From positions 62,001-126,000 of the forward strand of contig JAVKCG010000008.1 of assembly GCA_040222875.1 (NCBI GenBank): 64,000 nt of DNA, written 5' to 3'. Origin of the DNA: JAJCYL01 sp040222875. Lineage in GTDB: Bacteria; Bacteroidota; Bacteroidia; Cytophagales; Cyclobacteriaceae. Shown in pieces: positions 51,930 through 59,716 of the stretch. Both the position numbers and the translations under genes were made by a program. Below the pieces are notes generated by a model. That model ran no database searches, was not told where the DNA came from, and saw only the letters and a program-made list of their open reading frames with translations. How positions within the stretch are numbered: the first letter of the stretch is position 1; each line of letters starts with the position of its first letter.

Positions 51930-51950
51930 TGCTAAGCTCTAAACTTAGCA
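51930..51950 (-). repeat. Inverted repeat upstream of the outer-membrane protein gene
   Basis: TGCTAAG and CTTAGCA arms (7 bp) around the seven-base centre CTCTAAA on the plus strand, about 18 bases before the ATG at 51912. Further upstream TTACAATAC at 51957-51965 recurs at 56765-56773 in front of the subtilisin gene. Confidence 0.45.
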
Positions 51951-52050
51951 TATACATTACAATACTCAGTTCTAAGTAATTATTATCTGATGCAAGTGCA
52001 AGAATGATAAAATTTAAACAGTCATTCAGATAAAAATCTTGACTAAATCT

Positions 52051-52671
52051 TCAGAAGTCATATTTCTTTTCCACAGCATATCTTAAAAGTTCGCCATTCC
52101 CTTTCAGGCCCAGGATCTTGATCATGTTTCTGCGGTGGGTTTCTACGGTGTAGGTGCTGGTAAAGAGCATATCTGCTATCTCTCTTGAAGTTTTACCTTG
52201 CCCAACAAGCTCTAAAATTTCCTTCTGCCGTTTTGTTAGAGTGCTTTTCTTAGGTGCTGAGTCCTGGTTTTTTATGCTAAAATAAATGTTAGGATCATAG
52301 TAGGTGCCTCCGTTCGATACTATGTCTATAGCTTTACGGACATCGTTTAGTGATGAGTTTTTTAATACATAGCCTGAAGCTCCAGCATTTATCATCTGAC
52401 TTACAGCCTCCTCCTGATCATACATTGTAAAGGCCAGAATTTTAATTTCAGGGTGCTCTTTTTTTATAAGTTTAGTTGCTGCTATACCATCAATTTTAGG
52501 CATTCTAATATCCGTAATAATCACATCAGGAGATTCCCTATCCACGATCTCCAAAAGGAGTTCACCATCATTAGCAGTTCCAACCACGTTAATATTTTCA
52601 TCTGATTGAAAATGTAATTCCAGCCCATCAATCAATGCTTGATGATCTTCCGCAATTGCTAGTCGTATCAT
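52051..52671 (-). CDS. NarL/FixJ-type response regulator
   Basis: A 206-residue regulator: receiver domain 1-120 with acidic E8/D9, phosphoacceptor D54 in VIITDIRMP and conserved Lys in VLKNSSL, then a LuxR helix-turn-helix domain near 141-190 (LTKRQKEILELVGQGKTS, VETHRRNMIKILG). It probably binds DNA when phosphorylated by the kinase encoded upstream, whose stop overlaps its start by 4 bp (ATGA). Last gene of the run subtilisin-unknown-kinase-regulator. The C-terminal tail (RYAVEKKYDF) is short. Confidence 0.94.
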   Translation of the reverse strand: MIRLAIAEDHQALIDGLELHFQSDENINVVGTANDGELLLEIVDRESPDVIITDIRMPKIDGIAATKLIKKEHPEIKILAFTMYDQEEAVSQMINAGASGYVLKNSSLNDVRKAIDIVSNGGTYYDPNIYFSIKNQDSAPKKSTLTKRQKEILELVGQGKTSREIADMLFTSTYTVETHRRNMIKILGLKGNGELLRYAVEKKYDF

Positions 52672-54563
52672 ATCGGCACTTCAATTATTATGGTTGTTCC
52701 TTTGCCAATTTCAGAATCGATATTCACTGTTCCGCCTAAATGAGAAATTCGCTTGTCGATGCTTCTCAAACCCATTCCTTTATCTGTTTTTACCACAACA
52801 CTGGTATCAAAACCTCCCCCATTATCTTCGATCATAATATTTAGACAATCAGAGTGCCGCGTTAGATGAATATTGGCTTCAGATGCATCTGCATGCTTGA
52901 CCACATTAGTGATAAGCTCCTGAATAATCCTGAACAACGTGAGTTCAAGGCTATTCTCCATTCTTTTATCCAACCCATGATCGCTTACAGTCAGCGTAAG
53001 ATTGTTGGCTACGGACACTTTATTTGCCATTTCTTTGACCGACTTCAACAAGCCTTCTTTTGCCACCATCCCAGAGTTCTTGGCATGGGCTATTGCCCTT
53101 ATTTTATTGTATGCCTCATCAATTAGAGCATCGGTCTTTGAGTGGAGTTCAGTCAGGCCTTTAGTTGAATTAGTTTTGATCGAATCGAAGTGTAACTTGA
53201 TTGAAGCCATTAAACTCCCGAGATCATCATGCAAATCATTGGCTATACGTTGCCTCTCCTTCTCCTGCCCTATTATCATGGCATCAATCGTAGCTAGTTC
53301 CTGCTCTTTCAATAAGGTTGCAACTTTTTGCTTTTCAATATTCTTTTCCTGAACAGCCAATTGTTGTTTACGATTGGTGTTTTTCTGAATCAGGTAATAT
53401 ACGGTTGAGATAAAAAGAATAAATAATATGGCAATCACCAGAATATATAAATTCCGCTTCTCAGCGATTTCCCTTTGCGCTGTTTCAATGATTAGAGCAG
53501 CTTTTGTTTCTTCAGTCTGAAATTTCCATTTATACTGAGCTATGGACAATGAATTTCTATCGTAGTCAAGTTGATTTTTAAATGTATCCGATCGGCTTAG
53601 GGTAAAATAGGCTTCATTAGCATCACCTAGCCCGAAAAGGTTAGGGGCCAAATAGTAGTTAAGGTAGTATTCAGCTCTTACCGGATCATTTACGTAGCTG
53701 CTTTTTCTGGCGCTATCAATAAAAAGTATGGCTTCTTCATACTCGCCTTGATATCTGGCTATTTCTGCCAACTGTATATATGAACTAAATTTTAAATACC
53801 GCAAGTAAGGTTCATCACCAATCCGTTTGAGTGCCATTGTATGAAGATCAATTGCCTCCTCATATTTTTTTATATACTTCTTGTAAATCCCTAAGGTGAT
53901 ATAGTACTCAGTCCAAAAGTGGTGATCCTTCGAGAAAGAAGGCATCAAAAGGCTCATGCTGGTAAAGAATTGGTCATTTAGATCTACATTCAAGAATATA
54001 TTTCTTAACTCAAACTTGAATTTATTCATTAAAAAATGGTACCTATCGGCTGAATCAGAAACGTATTTCTCATATAAACTCAAATAATCAATCAAGTCAT
54101 CATTTGACTGAGATAGTTCCCAATTGTACATTTTTATGATTGAATAAAGTGCATATTTTATCTCTTCATTGGTGCCCACATCATTGGCCAACAAATACGC
54201 TTCACTAAAATTCTTGATAGGCTTTTCTGTATATGGGTCAGTAAAAAAGTAAGAATAGCCTAACAGGAGTTTTGTTATAATTCTGCCGTAATGGCCCTGA
54301 GGAAAGCTCCTATTTAACAGCTGGTATTTGACAGTATCTGAAGGCGTAATGACCACTTGGCCAGCATTATGTAATAACATTGATAATTGAACCATCGCTT
54401 CACCTAATGCATTATCAGGAATTTGTCTTGCTAAATCGCTTGCAACTTGATGATTGAGATTTTTCAACGCTAAAAAGAAATTATCCCTTTCCTGTTCATA
54501 TTTTGCCTTAGCAGTAAAATGAAATTGCAATGCGACAAGAAACAAAGCCAGTCTTTTTGTCAC
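52668..54563 (-). CDS. TPR-sensor histidine kinase (HisKA_3 type)
   Basis: A 631-residue membrane kinase. Residues 1-18 form a signal peptide; residues 25-365 are helical repeats of tetratricopeptide type and should lie in the periplasm; a membrane helix follows at about 372-392; then a coiled coil, the phosphoacceptor H445 in IANDLHDDLGS and a HATPase domain with N box TNVVKHA near 552, EDNGGGFD near 580 and GMGL near 596. This is the NarX/DesK-type kinase that pairs with NarL regulators; its partner is next door (ATGA overlap). It starts with GTG at 54563, overlapping the stop of the 199-residue gene by 4 bp (GTGA). Confidence 0.93.
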   Translation of the reverse strand: MTKRLALFLVALQFHFTAKAKYEQERDNFFLALKNLNHQVASDLARQIPDNALGEAMVQLSMLLHNAGQVVITPSDTVKYQLLNRSFPQGHYGRIITKLLLGYSYFFTDPYTEKPIKNFSEAYLLANDVGTNEEIKYALYSIIKMYNWELSQSNDDLIDYLSLYEKYVSDSADRYHFLMNKFKFELRNIFLNVDLNDQFFTSMSLLMPSFSKDHHFWTEYYITLGIYKKYIKKYEEAIDLHTMALKRIGDEPYLRYLKFSSYIQLAEIARYQGEYEEAILFIDSARKSSYVNDPVRAEYYLNYYLAPNLFGLGDANEAYFTLSRSDTFKNQLDYDRNSLSIAQYKWKFQTEETKAALIIETAQREIAEKRNLYILVIAILFILFISTVYYLIQKNTNRKQQLAVQEKNIEKQKVATLLKEQELATIDAMIIGQEKERQRIANDLHDDLGSLMASIKLHFDSIKTNSTKGLTELHSKTDALIDEAYNKIRAIAHAKNSGMVAKEGLLKSVKEMANKVSVANNLTLTVSDHGLDKRMENSLELTLFRIIQELITNVVKHADASEANIHLTRHSDCLNIMIEDNGGGFDTSVVVKTDKGMGLRSIDKRISHLGGTVNIDSEIGKGTTIIIEVPI

Positions 54564-55159
54564 ATCAAAATAATCTTAGCCTTTGGGCAATGTGTCCCAC
54601 TTCTGGGTCCAAATTCAAATTCCGATAAGTCAGACGGCATTTCGCCCAATGGTTTAGGTCCTGCCTCTTCATAGTCGCCTTGTTCATTTATACCTTCTCT
54701 ATAGAAATATTCACTATCAAAAATTCCCGCAGAAAGTGGCCTATCATCACGGTCAGGCCGGTCATGGAGTCTCTTTAGTGTACGTTGGATGAACATAATC
54801 TCTCCTTTTTTCATCAATAACCCGTCAGTGGGTAAATTGTATTCATGCTTTTCATTACTAAGGCCAGCTTGGACTTCGATATTAAACAGTTTAACATGGT
54901 CATCATTAAGTGCTGCTGCAAATACACCCGGACCCTTGATTGCTGTTATACCCACATCCAAAAGCCCCCGATAGTTAATCACCTTAAAATCAATACTTGC
55001 AATTGCAAATTGTCCTTCTTCCAAATCGTCCTCATTTACATTCTCATCTTTATTAAACCTGGCGTAAACGCTGAAAAAAGTGCCGTAAACCTGACTCGAG
55101 TAGGCCACTTGATAATTATCATTGTCTCTTAGGTTGATGTAATGAATAAAATCGCTCAT
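54560..55159 (-). CDS. Unknown 199-residue protein between a subtilisin and a sensor kinase
   Basis: A soluble-looking protein without signal peptide or membrane segment. The N-terminal two thirds are strand-rich (YGTFFSVYARFNKDENV, ASIDFKVINYRGLLDVG), the middle helical stretch is basic (MFIQRTLKRLHDRPDRDDRP), and the tail is acidic then ends GTHCPKAKIILM, with a single cysteine. I find no known family. Its stop overlaps the kinase start by 4 bp, and the subtilisin gene ends 80 bases upstream. It may be a substrate, inhibitor or partner of the protease, or a ligand for the kinase; all are inference. Confidence 0.7.
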   Translation of the reverse strand: MSDFIHYINLRDNDNYQVAYSSQVYGTFFSVYARFNKDENVNEDDLEEGQFAIASIDFKVINYRGLLDVGITAIKGPGVFAAALNDDHVKLFNIEVQAGLSNEKHEYNLPTDGLLMKKGEIMFIQRTLKRLHDRPDRDDRPLSAGIFDSEYFYREGINEQGDYEEAGPKPLGEMPSDLSEFEFGPRSGTHCPKAKIILM

Positions 55160-55239
55160 AATTTCTATTTTTAATTAGACATTTTTTTCTTCCTTGAATT
55201 TCTCCTGTGTAATTCTTTTTTCTGCTCACCTCCTTAATT

Positions 55240-56700
55240 TCATACCTGGTTAAAGGCTGCAAAAGCATCAACTAAACCAGAACCTGTTGCTACATCTTCA
55301 CCCAAACCAGCCAATAATGCCACTCCTTGATTACTCGCAGGGTTTGATGACCCATGAATCACATCCTTACAATTTGATTTAATCACACTTTTTAAATCCT
55401 CAGGACTTAAACTACCATTTTTTTCAAGCAAAAGGGCACAAACCCCGGCAATTTGGGCGGTGGCTGAAGAAGTACCACTAAGCAGGCCCCAGCCATCTCT
55501 GCCACTTGTAGGGTCAATCAACCGGTCTAGTCTTGATCCTACCTGAAGCGGAAGTAAAATATATTTTCCATAGTTTTCAGCCATACCAGTCAGACCACAA
55601 AAATCTGGAACATTTCTTCCTATATATATTTTACTCTCGAAGGCACTGGCATAATTTGATGCCTCCATTCTCCCGTCTTCATCCACATAAACCCCACCAG
55701 CTCCAATTACTTCAGGCATCATTGCTGGAAATCCCACCTCACCATTACCGCTGGCACATACAACGGTAATGCCTTCATTGATTGCCATAAGAAGTGTGCC
55801 CTCCAGAGCCTTCAGAGAGCAGGGTAACGTCGTTCTATGAACGTTACCAACCCTTGAACCACGTACCGTTCTAACAAGATCACTTGACAAGCTTATTGAA
55901 ATTATATCTGGTTCATGCTTTAAGGCCTCGTTAATACCTTCCAACAATGTCGCACTCAACTCATCATTTTCTTCATTGGTTAATTTTATTCCAATGAAGT
56001 CTACTCCAGGAGAAACCGCCAATAAGTTGGCGGCCATCGCTGTGCCATGACCATCCCCATCATGCTGTAGTTGGGTTGCACCGGCGGCCAAGGTGACATC
56101 AGTATTGTAACTACTCTCCTGGAAATAGGGGTGGTTAAAGTAAAAGCCGCTATCAATCATGGCAACTCTGATACCTTTACCAGTGACACCCTGACTGTGA
56201 ACTTCTGTTGCATTGAGGATTCTGGCTACATCAGACGGAACACGCAAGTGATATGAAGCAATATTTGGAGGATTTTTGGAAGGTTCGTTTTCTGAAGAAG
56301 GCCTATCAGTGTATATAGAGGGCCATTGTATATAGGCACTGTCAATTACTTCATCTATCAGAGGATCTGCCTCCCAGGTTGTATCAAGAGGATATAAAAA
56401 TGGTATAAGGCCTTCGTACTCAATATATGGTTTGATTGAATGAGGCGTTAATTCCGTTTTAAACGATTTTTCGTAGTCTACTTTTTTTCCACGTACAGTA
56501 ATTAGCAAATCATTTTGTGAAGAAACAACAAACCCCTTTTCCTCCAATCTTTGTATGCCAAGTGCGATATCATTAGGATCTGGTATAAAATCTTCGATCA
56601 TTTTAGAGTTTAATCTACCCGCATACTTGGTAAGTCCAATCCCATTTTTAGCCCCTTTAAACGTAACGGCCACTTTTACAGGTTGATCGGAGTTACTCAT
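55240..56700 (-). CDS. Subtilisin-like (S8) protease without signal peptide
   Basis: A 486-residue protease with catalytic D183 in MIDSG, H218 in DGDGHGTAMA, oxyanion N319 in CASGNG and S411 in SGTSSATA. The first 120 residues form a prodomain-like region (LEEKGFVVSSQNDLLITVRG, then YEKSFKTEL) reminiscent of subtilase or sedolisin activation domains. No signal peptide or membrane anchor is visible, so it probably acts in the cytoplasm, unlike most secreted subtilisins. The serine motif lacks the usual proline (GTSSATAQIAG rather than GTSMAxPHVAG). It is first of the four-gene run ending in the two-component system. Substrate unknown. Confidence 0.9.
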   Translation of the reverse strand: MSNSDQPVKVAVTFKGAKNGIGLTKYAGRLNSKMIEDFIPDPNDIALGIQRLEEKGFVVSSQNDLLITVRGKKVDYEKSFKTELTPHSIKPYIEYEGLIPFLYPLDTTWEADPLIDEVIDSAYIQWPSIYTDRPSSENEPSKNPPNIASYHLRVPSDVARILNATEVHSQGVTGKGIRVAMIDSGFYFNHPYFQESSYNTDVTLAAGATQLQHDGDGHGTAMAANLLAVSPGVDFIGIKLTNEENDELSATLLEGINEALKHEPDIISISLSSDLVRTVRGSRVGNVHRTTLPCSLKALEGTLLMAINEGITVVCASGNGEVGFPAMMPEVIGAGGVYVDEDGRMEASNYASAFESKIYIGRNVPDFCGLTGMAENYGKYILLPLQVGSRLDRLIDPTSGRDGWGLLSGTSSATAQIAGVCALLLEKNGSLSPEDLKSVIKSNCKDVIHGSSNPASNQGVALLAGLGEDVATGSGLVDAFAAFNQV

Positions 56701-56758
56701 ACCTTGGCTAATTTTTTAAATAATTCCATTTAATGTATTCAAGATAGTGAACCAATAG

Positions 56759-56770
56759 TTGTACTTACAA
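56759..56770. promoter_or_regulatory. Palindrome upstream of the subtilisin operon
   Basis: TTGTA-CT-TACAA, a 12-bp inverted repeat about 60 bases before the ATG at 56700. The overlapping 9-mer TTACAATAC (56765-56773) also occurs upstream of the outer-membrane protein gene. A TATCTTG sequence lies between it and the start. A site for the operon's own regulator is possible. Confidence 0.35.
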
Positions 56771-57018
56771 TACCTACTGTTGAGTATTTTCTGAGTTTAA
56801 ATCATCGAATTAAGCTGCTCATGAATTATGATAACTAAATTGAAAAAGCCGTTTGACTATTAATAATCACTTTATCTTGGGCAGCATTGGATTTTGTTTG
56901 GTATGGTAAGATATTCAACACCATGAATTTTTGAGTTGCTCTGATATTGTTGGCAACTTTTCAATTCAATTCCAGAAGCTAGATCTGCAGATATCTTTGA
57001 GCCTAAAATGGTGGCTTT

Positions 57019-57129
57019 ATGGTCATAGATTTGGAAGCAAGTATTGAATGGTACACTCAAAATCTTGGCTTTGAAGAAGAGGGTGAATTCCAGTTTTTTG
57101 GAAATTGGATTCAGCTGTTGAATTTATAA
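57019..57129 (+). pseudogene. Fragment of a glyoxalase/VOC-family gene
   Basis: A 36-codon frame encodes VIDLEASIEWYTQNLGF followed by EEEGEF-x2-F-x2-WIQLL, which is the first strand-helix unit of a VOC-fold protein (compare the common DxxxSxxWYxxxLGF motif). A stop precedes it in frame, and nothing after it continues the fold. The rest of the 442-base gap 56701-57142 contains no gene, so this is best read as the remnant of a decayed gene. Confidence 0.6.
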
Positions 57130-57142
57130 AAATAAAATCAGA

Positions 57143-57790
57143 TTAAGGGTTGCTCCCCTCTGCCGATTTAACTCTGGGCTTAACCCTGGCCACCTCAGAG
57201 ATCAGATACTTTCTACCTGTATTAATATCCAGGCAAACAGAGCGGGTTCTCTTTTTTTCCTCTTTTTGAAAAATCCTTTTATCCAGCTGAAACACCTGGC
57301 CTATCTCAATGTCGGAAAGGAATGTGGCCTGGATTTCACCATCATATTTTGATAATGCCTTGAATAAGTCGGGATCGGCACAACTGGAAGCTTTAGGTTT
57401 TGACAGAAACTTGTAAATAACTGGAGTTAAATCTTTAGGAAATGCACCCTGTCTCATCATCGGAATCAACAGATTTTTGAATATCGATTTCCATTCTTTA
57501 CCATGAGGCATAACGGCGCTTTGGTACTGTTCAAAAGTTATCAGGTGCGCAACTTCATGCAGATAAGTCATTAAAAATTGATAATGGTTCAGGTCATGAT
57601 TAACAGTAATGTAGTGCCTGCGTTCTTTATGAACATACCTATAATCGCCAAGTTTAGAGCTTCGGCTTTTAGTGATCTTTAGCTGAAATCCATGATGTTG
57701 CCAGAGATCATAGCAATAATCTATAGCGGGGGTTGGTACGTATTTTTTAAAAAGCTCTTTCGAATCCAACCTACTTATCGTCCCGGTCAA
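57143..57790 (-). CDS. SprT-like zinc metalloprotease-domain protein
   Basis: A 215-residue protein with the SprT-like zinc site: H78-E79-x2-H82 in YLHEVAHLI and a third histidine H96 in PHGKEW, the normal arrangement for the family. The N-terminal helix region (ELFKKYVPTPAIDYCYDLW) is also typical. Spartan-type relatives act on DNA-protein crosslinks, but bacterial SprT-like proteins are not well understood. It lacks the C-terminal zinc ribbon, carrying instead a basic strand-rich tail. Its start lies 20 bp inside the acidic coiled-coil gene, suggesting coupling. Confidence 0.88.
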   Translation of the reverse strand: MTGTISRLDSKELFKKYVPTPAIDYCYDLWQHHGFQLKITKSRSSKLGDYRYVHKERRHYITVNHDLNHYQFLMTYLHEVAHLITFEQYQSAVMPHGKEWKSIFKNLLIPMMRQGAFPKDLTPVIYKFLSKPKASSCADPDLFKALSKYDGEIQATFLSDIEIGQVFQLDKRIFQKEEKKRTRSVCLDINTGRKYLISEVARVKPRVKSAEGSNP

Positions 57791-58244
57791 TGGCTCTCCT
57801 TATCACATCTTTGACGATTTCTTTGATTCTTCTGCGGGTTTCCAATACCTCTTCTTTGCTCATTTCACGCCTTATCCTGATGTGCTCAGATTCAATCTCA
57901 GCTTCAATGTCTTCCATTACTTCATCAATTTGGTCGCCAATCTCGTCAAGTTCAATATCCACCTCACTGAGTGCTCTTTCGATCTCGTCTACCTCTATAT
58001 CGATGTCTATCATTGCCCTGTCAACTTCGTCCATTGCATCATCTACCTCATCCATTGCCCCTTCAACCTCGCGGAGGGCATCTTTTATTGCTGATCTTAC
58101 CTCACGCTTTACTTCCACTAGCTCTTCATCCTCCAAATCAGTAATGATTTTGACTTTGGGCTCATCAAAATCCATCATGTAATAAGCAATTACCCCAGCC
58201 AGGGTTAAGATCAAAACGAGAGGTACAATTTGGGATGCTTTCAT
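57771..58244 (-). CDS. Acidic, single-membrane-span coiled-coil protein
   Basis: A 157-residue protein: a membrane anchor at 5-23 (QIVPLVLILTLAGVIAYYM) and then an almost continuous helical region rich in D and E with repeats of the form EVDxAMDEVDxA and IExxxxEVDIELDEI, ending in basic RRRIKEIVKDVIRRA. The heptad spacing of hydrophobic V, I, L and M points to a long coiled coil of acidic character. The reverse strand carries an artificial serine-rich frame because of the repeats. I know no family. It sits between a Crp-type regulator and a SprT-like gene, overlapping the latter by 20 bp. Confidence 0.75.
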   Translation of the reverse strand: MKASQIVPLVLILTLAGVIAYYMMDFDEPKVKIITDLEDEELVEVKREVRSAIKDALREVEGAMDEVDDAMDEVDRAMIDIDIEVDEIERALSEVDIELDEIGDQIDEVMEDIEAEIESEHIRIRREMSKEEVLETRRRIKEIVKDVIRRAIDRDDK

Positions 58245-58282
58245 GGCTCAATCATTTAGTGAACAAAATTACAAACTTGTTC

Positions 58283-58975
58283 TTAAACAGCTTCAGCTTC
58301 GAGTTTTTCAAGGTCACGGATTAAAATGCGCCTGCGGTCAAAATTGATTAAATTTTTTTCTTTCAGCTCATTCATAATCGTAGTAACCGTCTGCCTTGAA
58401 GTGCCAGTGAGGCTGGCGATGTCTTTGTGGGTGAAGTGGCTTTTTACCATGGTTTCAAAGCCAACTTTTTGGCCCCGCTCTTCAGCCAGTTCCATTAAAA
58501 AATCTACAACCCGGGTCCTGGCATCTTTAAAAACCAGCGATTCCAGACGTCGCTCAATTTTTTTCATCCGGAGGCCAATAAGCTTGAATATTTTAAGGTT
58601 CATGGTTTCATTGTCCCTCATCATGTTCCTCATGTCTTCAATTGACATCTGACAAATTCGAGTATCGTTGTCCAGAACTTGTGCAAAATCAGATCGGGTG
58701 CCCTCCCCGGTTAAGGCCAGCTCTCCGAATATTTCCCCCTCACCTAATATGGCTTTAATTACCTCTTTGCCGCTATCTGAATAAGAACCAATTTTTACCC
58801 TTCCATTGGCAATAAGATAAACATGGTTCGATGGCTCATCTGGGAAATAGATGAAATCATCTTTCTTAAAAAGATTGGGGGCATGTTTATCTTCAAGATC
58901 CGGAGACTTGGTTGGGCACATCAAGTCATACAAATCAACTTTTTCGAGGTACCACAGTCCTGACTTATCACTCAT
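58283..58975 (-). CDS. Crp/Fnr-family transcription regulator
   Basis: A 230-residue regulator: cyclic-nucleotide-binding fold near 30-125 (GEGEIFGELALTGEGTRSDFA carries the PBC-like loop), a long dimerisation helix, and a C-terminal helix-turn-helix near 170-200 (HKDIASLTGTSRQTVTTIMNEL). There are no cysteines arranged as an Fnr iron-sulfur site, so it is Crp-like in sensing. The phosphate-binding loop has ELALTGEGTRSDFA rather than an exact cAMP motif, so ligand is uncertain. It is followed 38 bases later by the acidic coiled-coil gene. Confidence 0.93.
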   Translation of the reverse strand: MSDKSGLWYLEKVDLYDLMCPTKSPDLEDKHAPNLFKKDDFIYFPDEPSNHVYLIANGRVKIGSYSDSGKEVIKAILGEGEIFGELALTGEGTRSDFAQVLDNDTRICQMSIEDMRNMMRDNETMNLKIFKLIGLRMKKIERRLESLVFKDARTRVVDFLMELAEERGQKVGFETMVKSHFTHKDIASLTGTSRQTVTTIMNELKEKNLINFDRRRILIRDLEKLEAEAV

Positions 58976-59043
58976 AATTTAAGGGCAATTTAGGTTTGTC
59001 ACCATCATGACATTCAAGATAACCAAAAACCCAAAATAAAGAT

Positions 59044-59232
59044 TCAATCCCGGGCGGAAGATTTTGATTTTATTACTCTGTGAAGCCCATATGTACTAGC
59101 CCAAAGTGCTAAAGCAGCAAGTGAATATTCCAGGGCATGGGAATCAGATCGCAGACTAATCCAAAAGGTTACAATTGTTGAAACAAAAAGGAACCAGTAT
59201 AAGAATTTCAATAGATTTTGTTGCGAAGCCAT
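59044..59232 (-). CDS. Small two-segment membrane protein
   Basis: The frame is open back to 59448, but most of that lies over the ars promoter; the ATG at 59232 (MASQQNLLKFLYWFLF) gives 62 residues. Two hydrophobic segments (about 8-26 and 32-48) separated by a polar turn, then a basic tail (HRVIKSKSSARD). No family recognised. Divergent from arsR with 114 bases between starts, which contain the ars operator-like repeats. A hypothetical but plausible membrane protein. Confidence 0.55.
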   Translation of the reverse strand: MASQQNLLKFLYWFLFVSTIVTFWISLRSDSHALEYSLAALALWASTYGLHRVIKSKSSARD

Positions 59233-59283
59233 AAAGTTTTTAATGGTGATGCTTGCTAAAGAAAACGAATCATAATCACATAA

Positions 59284-59334
59284 AATTAATTGCAACATTA
59301 ATTTAACACAGATATTTATCGTAATATTGCAATA
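59284..59334. promoter_or_regulatory. Candidate ArsR operator(s)
   Basis: Two inverted repeats with TTGCAA-like cores: AATTAAT-TGCAAC-ATTAATT (59284-59303, 7-bp arms) and the perfect 10-mer TATTGCAATA (59325-59334), which lies 12 bases before the arsR ATG and overlaps a TAATATTG -7-like element. A repressor bound there would block arsR transcription. Confidence 0.5.
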
Positions 59335-59346
59335 ATTAAATGAAAT

Positions 59347-59682
59347 ATGGGAATTACGAAAGTAGACCTTTTTACTACAGAACAAAACCTTTTGGCCCAG
59401 ATGGCAAAAGCCTTCGCACATCCTGCTAGAATAGCTATTATTGAACACTTACTTAAGGCTAATTCATGTATCAATAATGATCTGGTTAAGGAATTGGGTT
59501 TAGCTCAACCTACAGTCAGTCAACATTTAAGAGAGCTAAAAGACATCGGAATAATACAAGGAACCATTGAAGGTGTTTCGGTGAGCTATTGTATTGATCC
59601 TGAAAGATGGGCAGAAGTTAAAGGTCTATTCTCTGAAATGTTTGACGGTTATGAAAATCCCTCGGTCAGCGAGTGTTGTTAA
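59347..59682 (+). CDS. arsR: ArsR-family metalloregulator
   Basis: A 111-residue winged-helix repressor: AKAFAHPARIAIIEHLL near 19-35, the recognition helix region LAQPTVSQHLRELKDIG near 51-67 and a beta-wing (GTIEGVSVSYCI). It lacks the usual ELCVCDL metal site; instead it has a cysteine near 37 (NSCINN) and a C-terminal SECC tail, so an arsenite site could be built differently. It heads a plus-strand cluster with an unknown protein and an ArsC-like phosphatase/reductase. Palindromes overlapping its promoter suggest autoregulation. Confidence 0.9.
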   Translation: MGITKVDLFTTEQNLLAQMAKAFAHPARIAIIEHLLKANSCINNDLVKELGLAQPTVSQHLRELKDIGIIQGTIEGVSVSYCIDPERWAEVKGLFSEMFDGYENPSVSECC

Positions 59683-59716
59683 ATGACCATTCTGATTTAG
59701 AAAAAATATTATAAAT

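Noticed and set aside
54560..55159. Possibility that the 199-residue protein is a bacterial gasdermin activated by the neighbouring protease
   Set aside because: No N-terminal palmitoylated cysteine, no gasdermin-like strand pattern and no autoinhibitory tail separated by a cleavage loop that I could recognise.
56872..57060. A 62-codon minus-strand frame in the gap upstream of the subtilisin operon
   Set aside because: It is antisense to the glyoxalase fragment and shows no recognisable protein features.
57790..58182. A 130-codon serine-rich frame on the plus strand opposite the acidic coiled coil
   Set aside because: It is the reverse-strand reading of GAT/GAA-type repeats in the coiled-coil gene; it has low complexity and no features of a protein.
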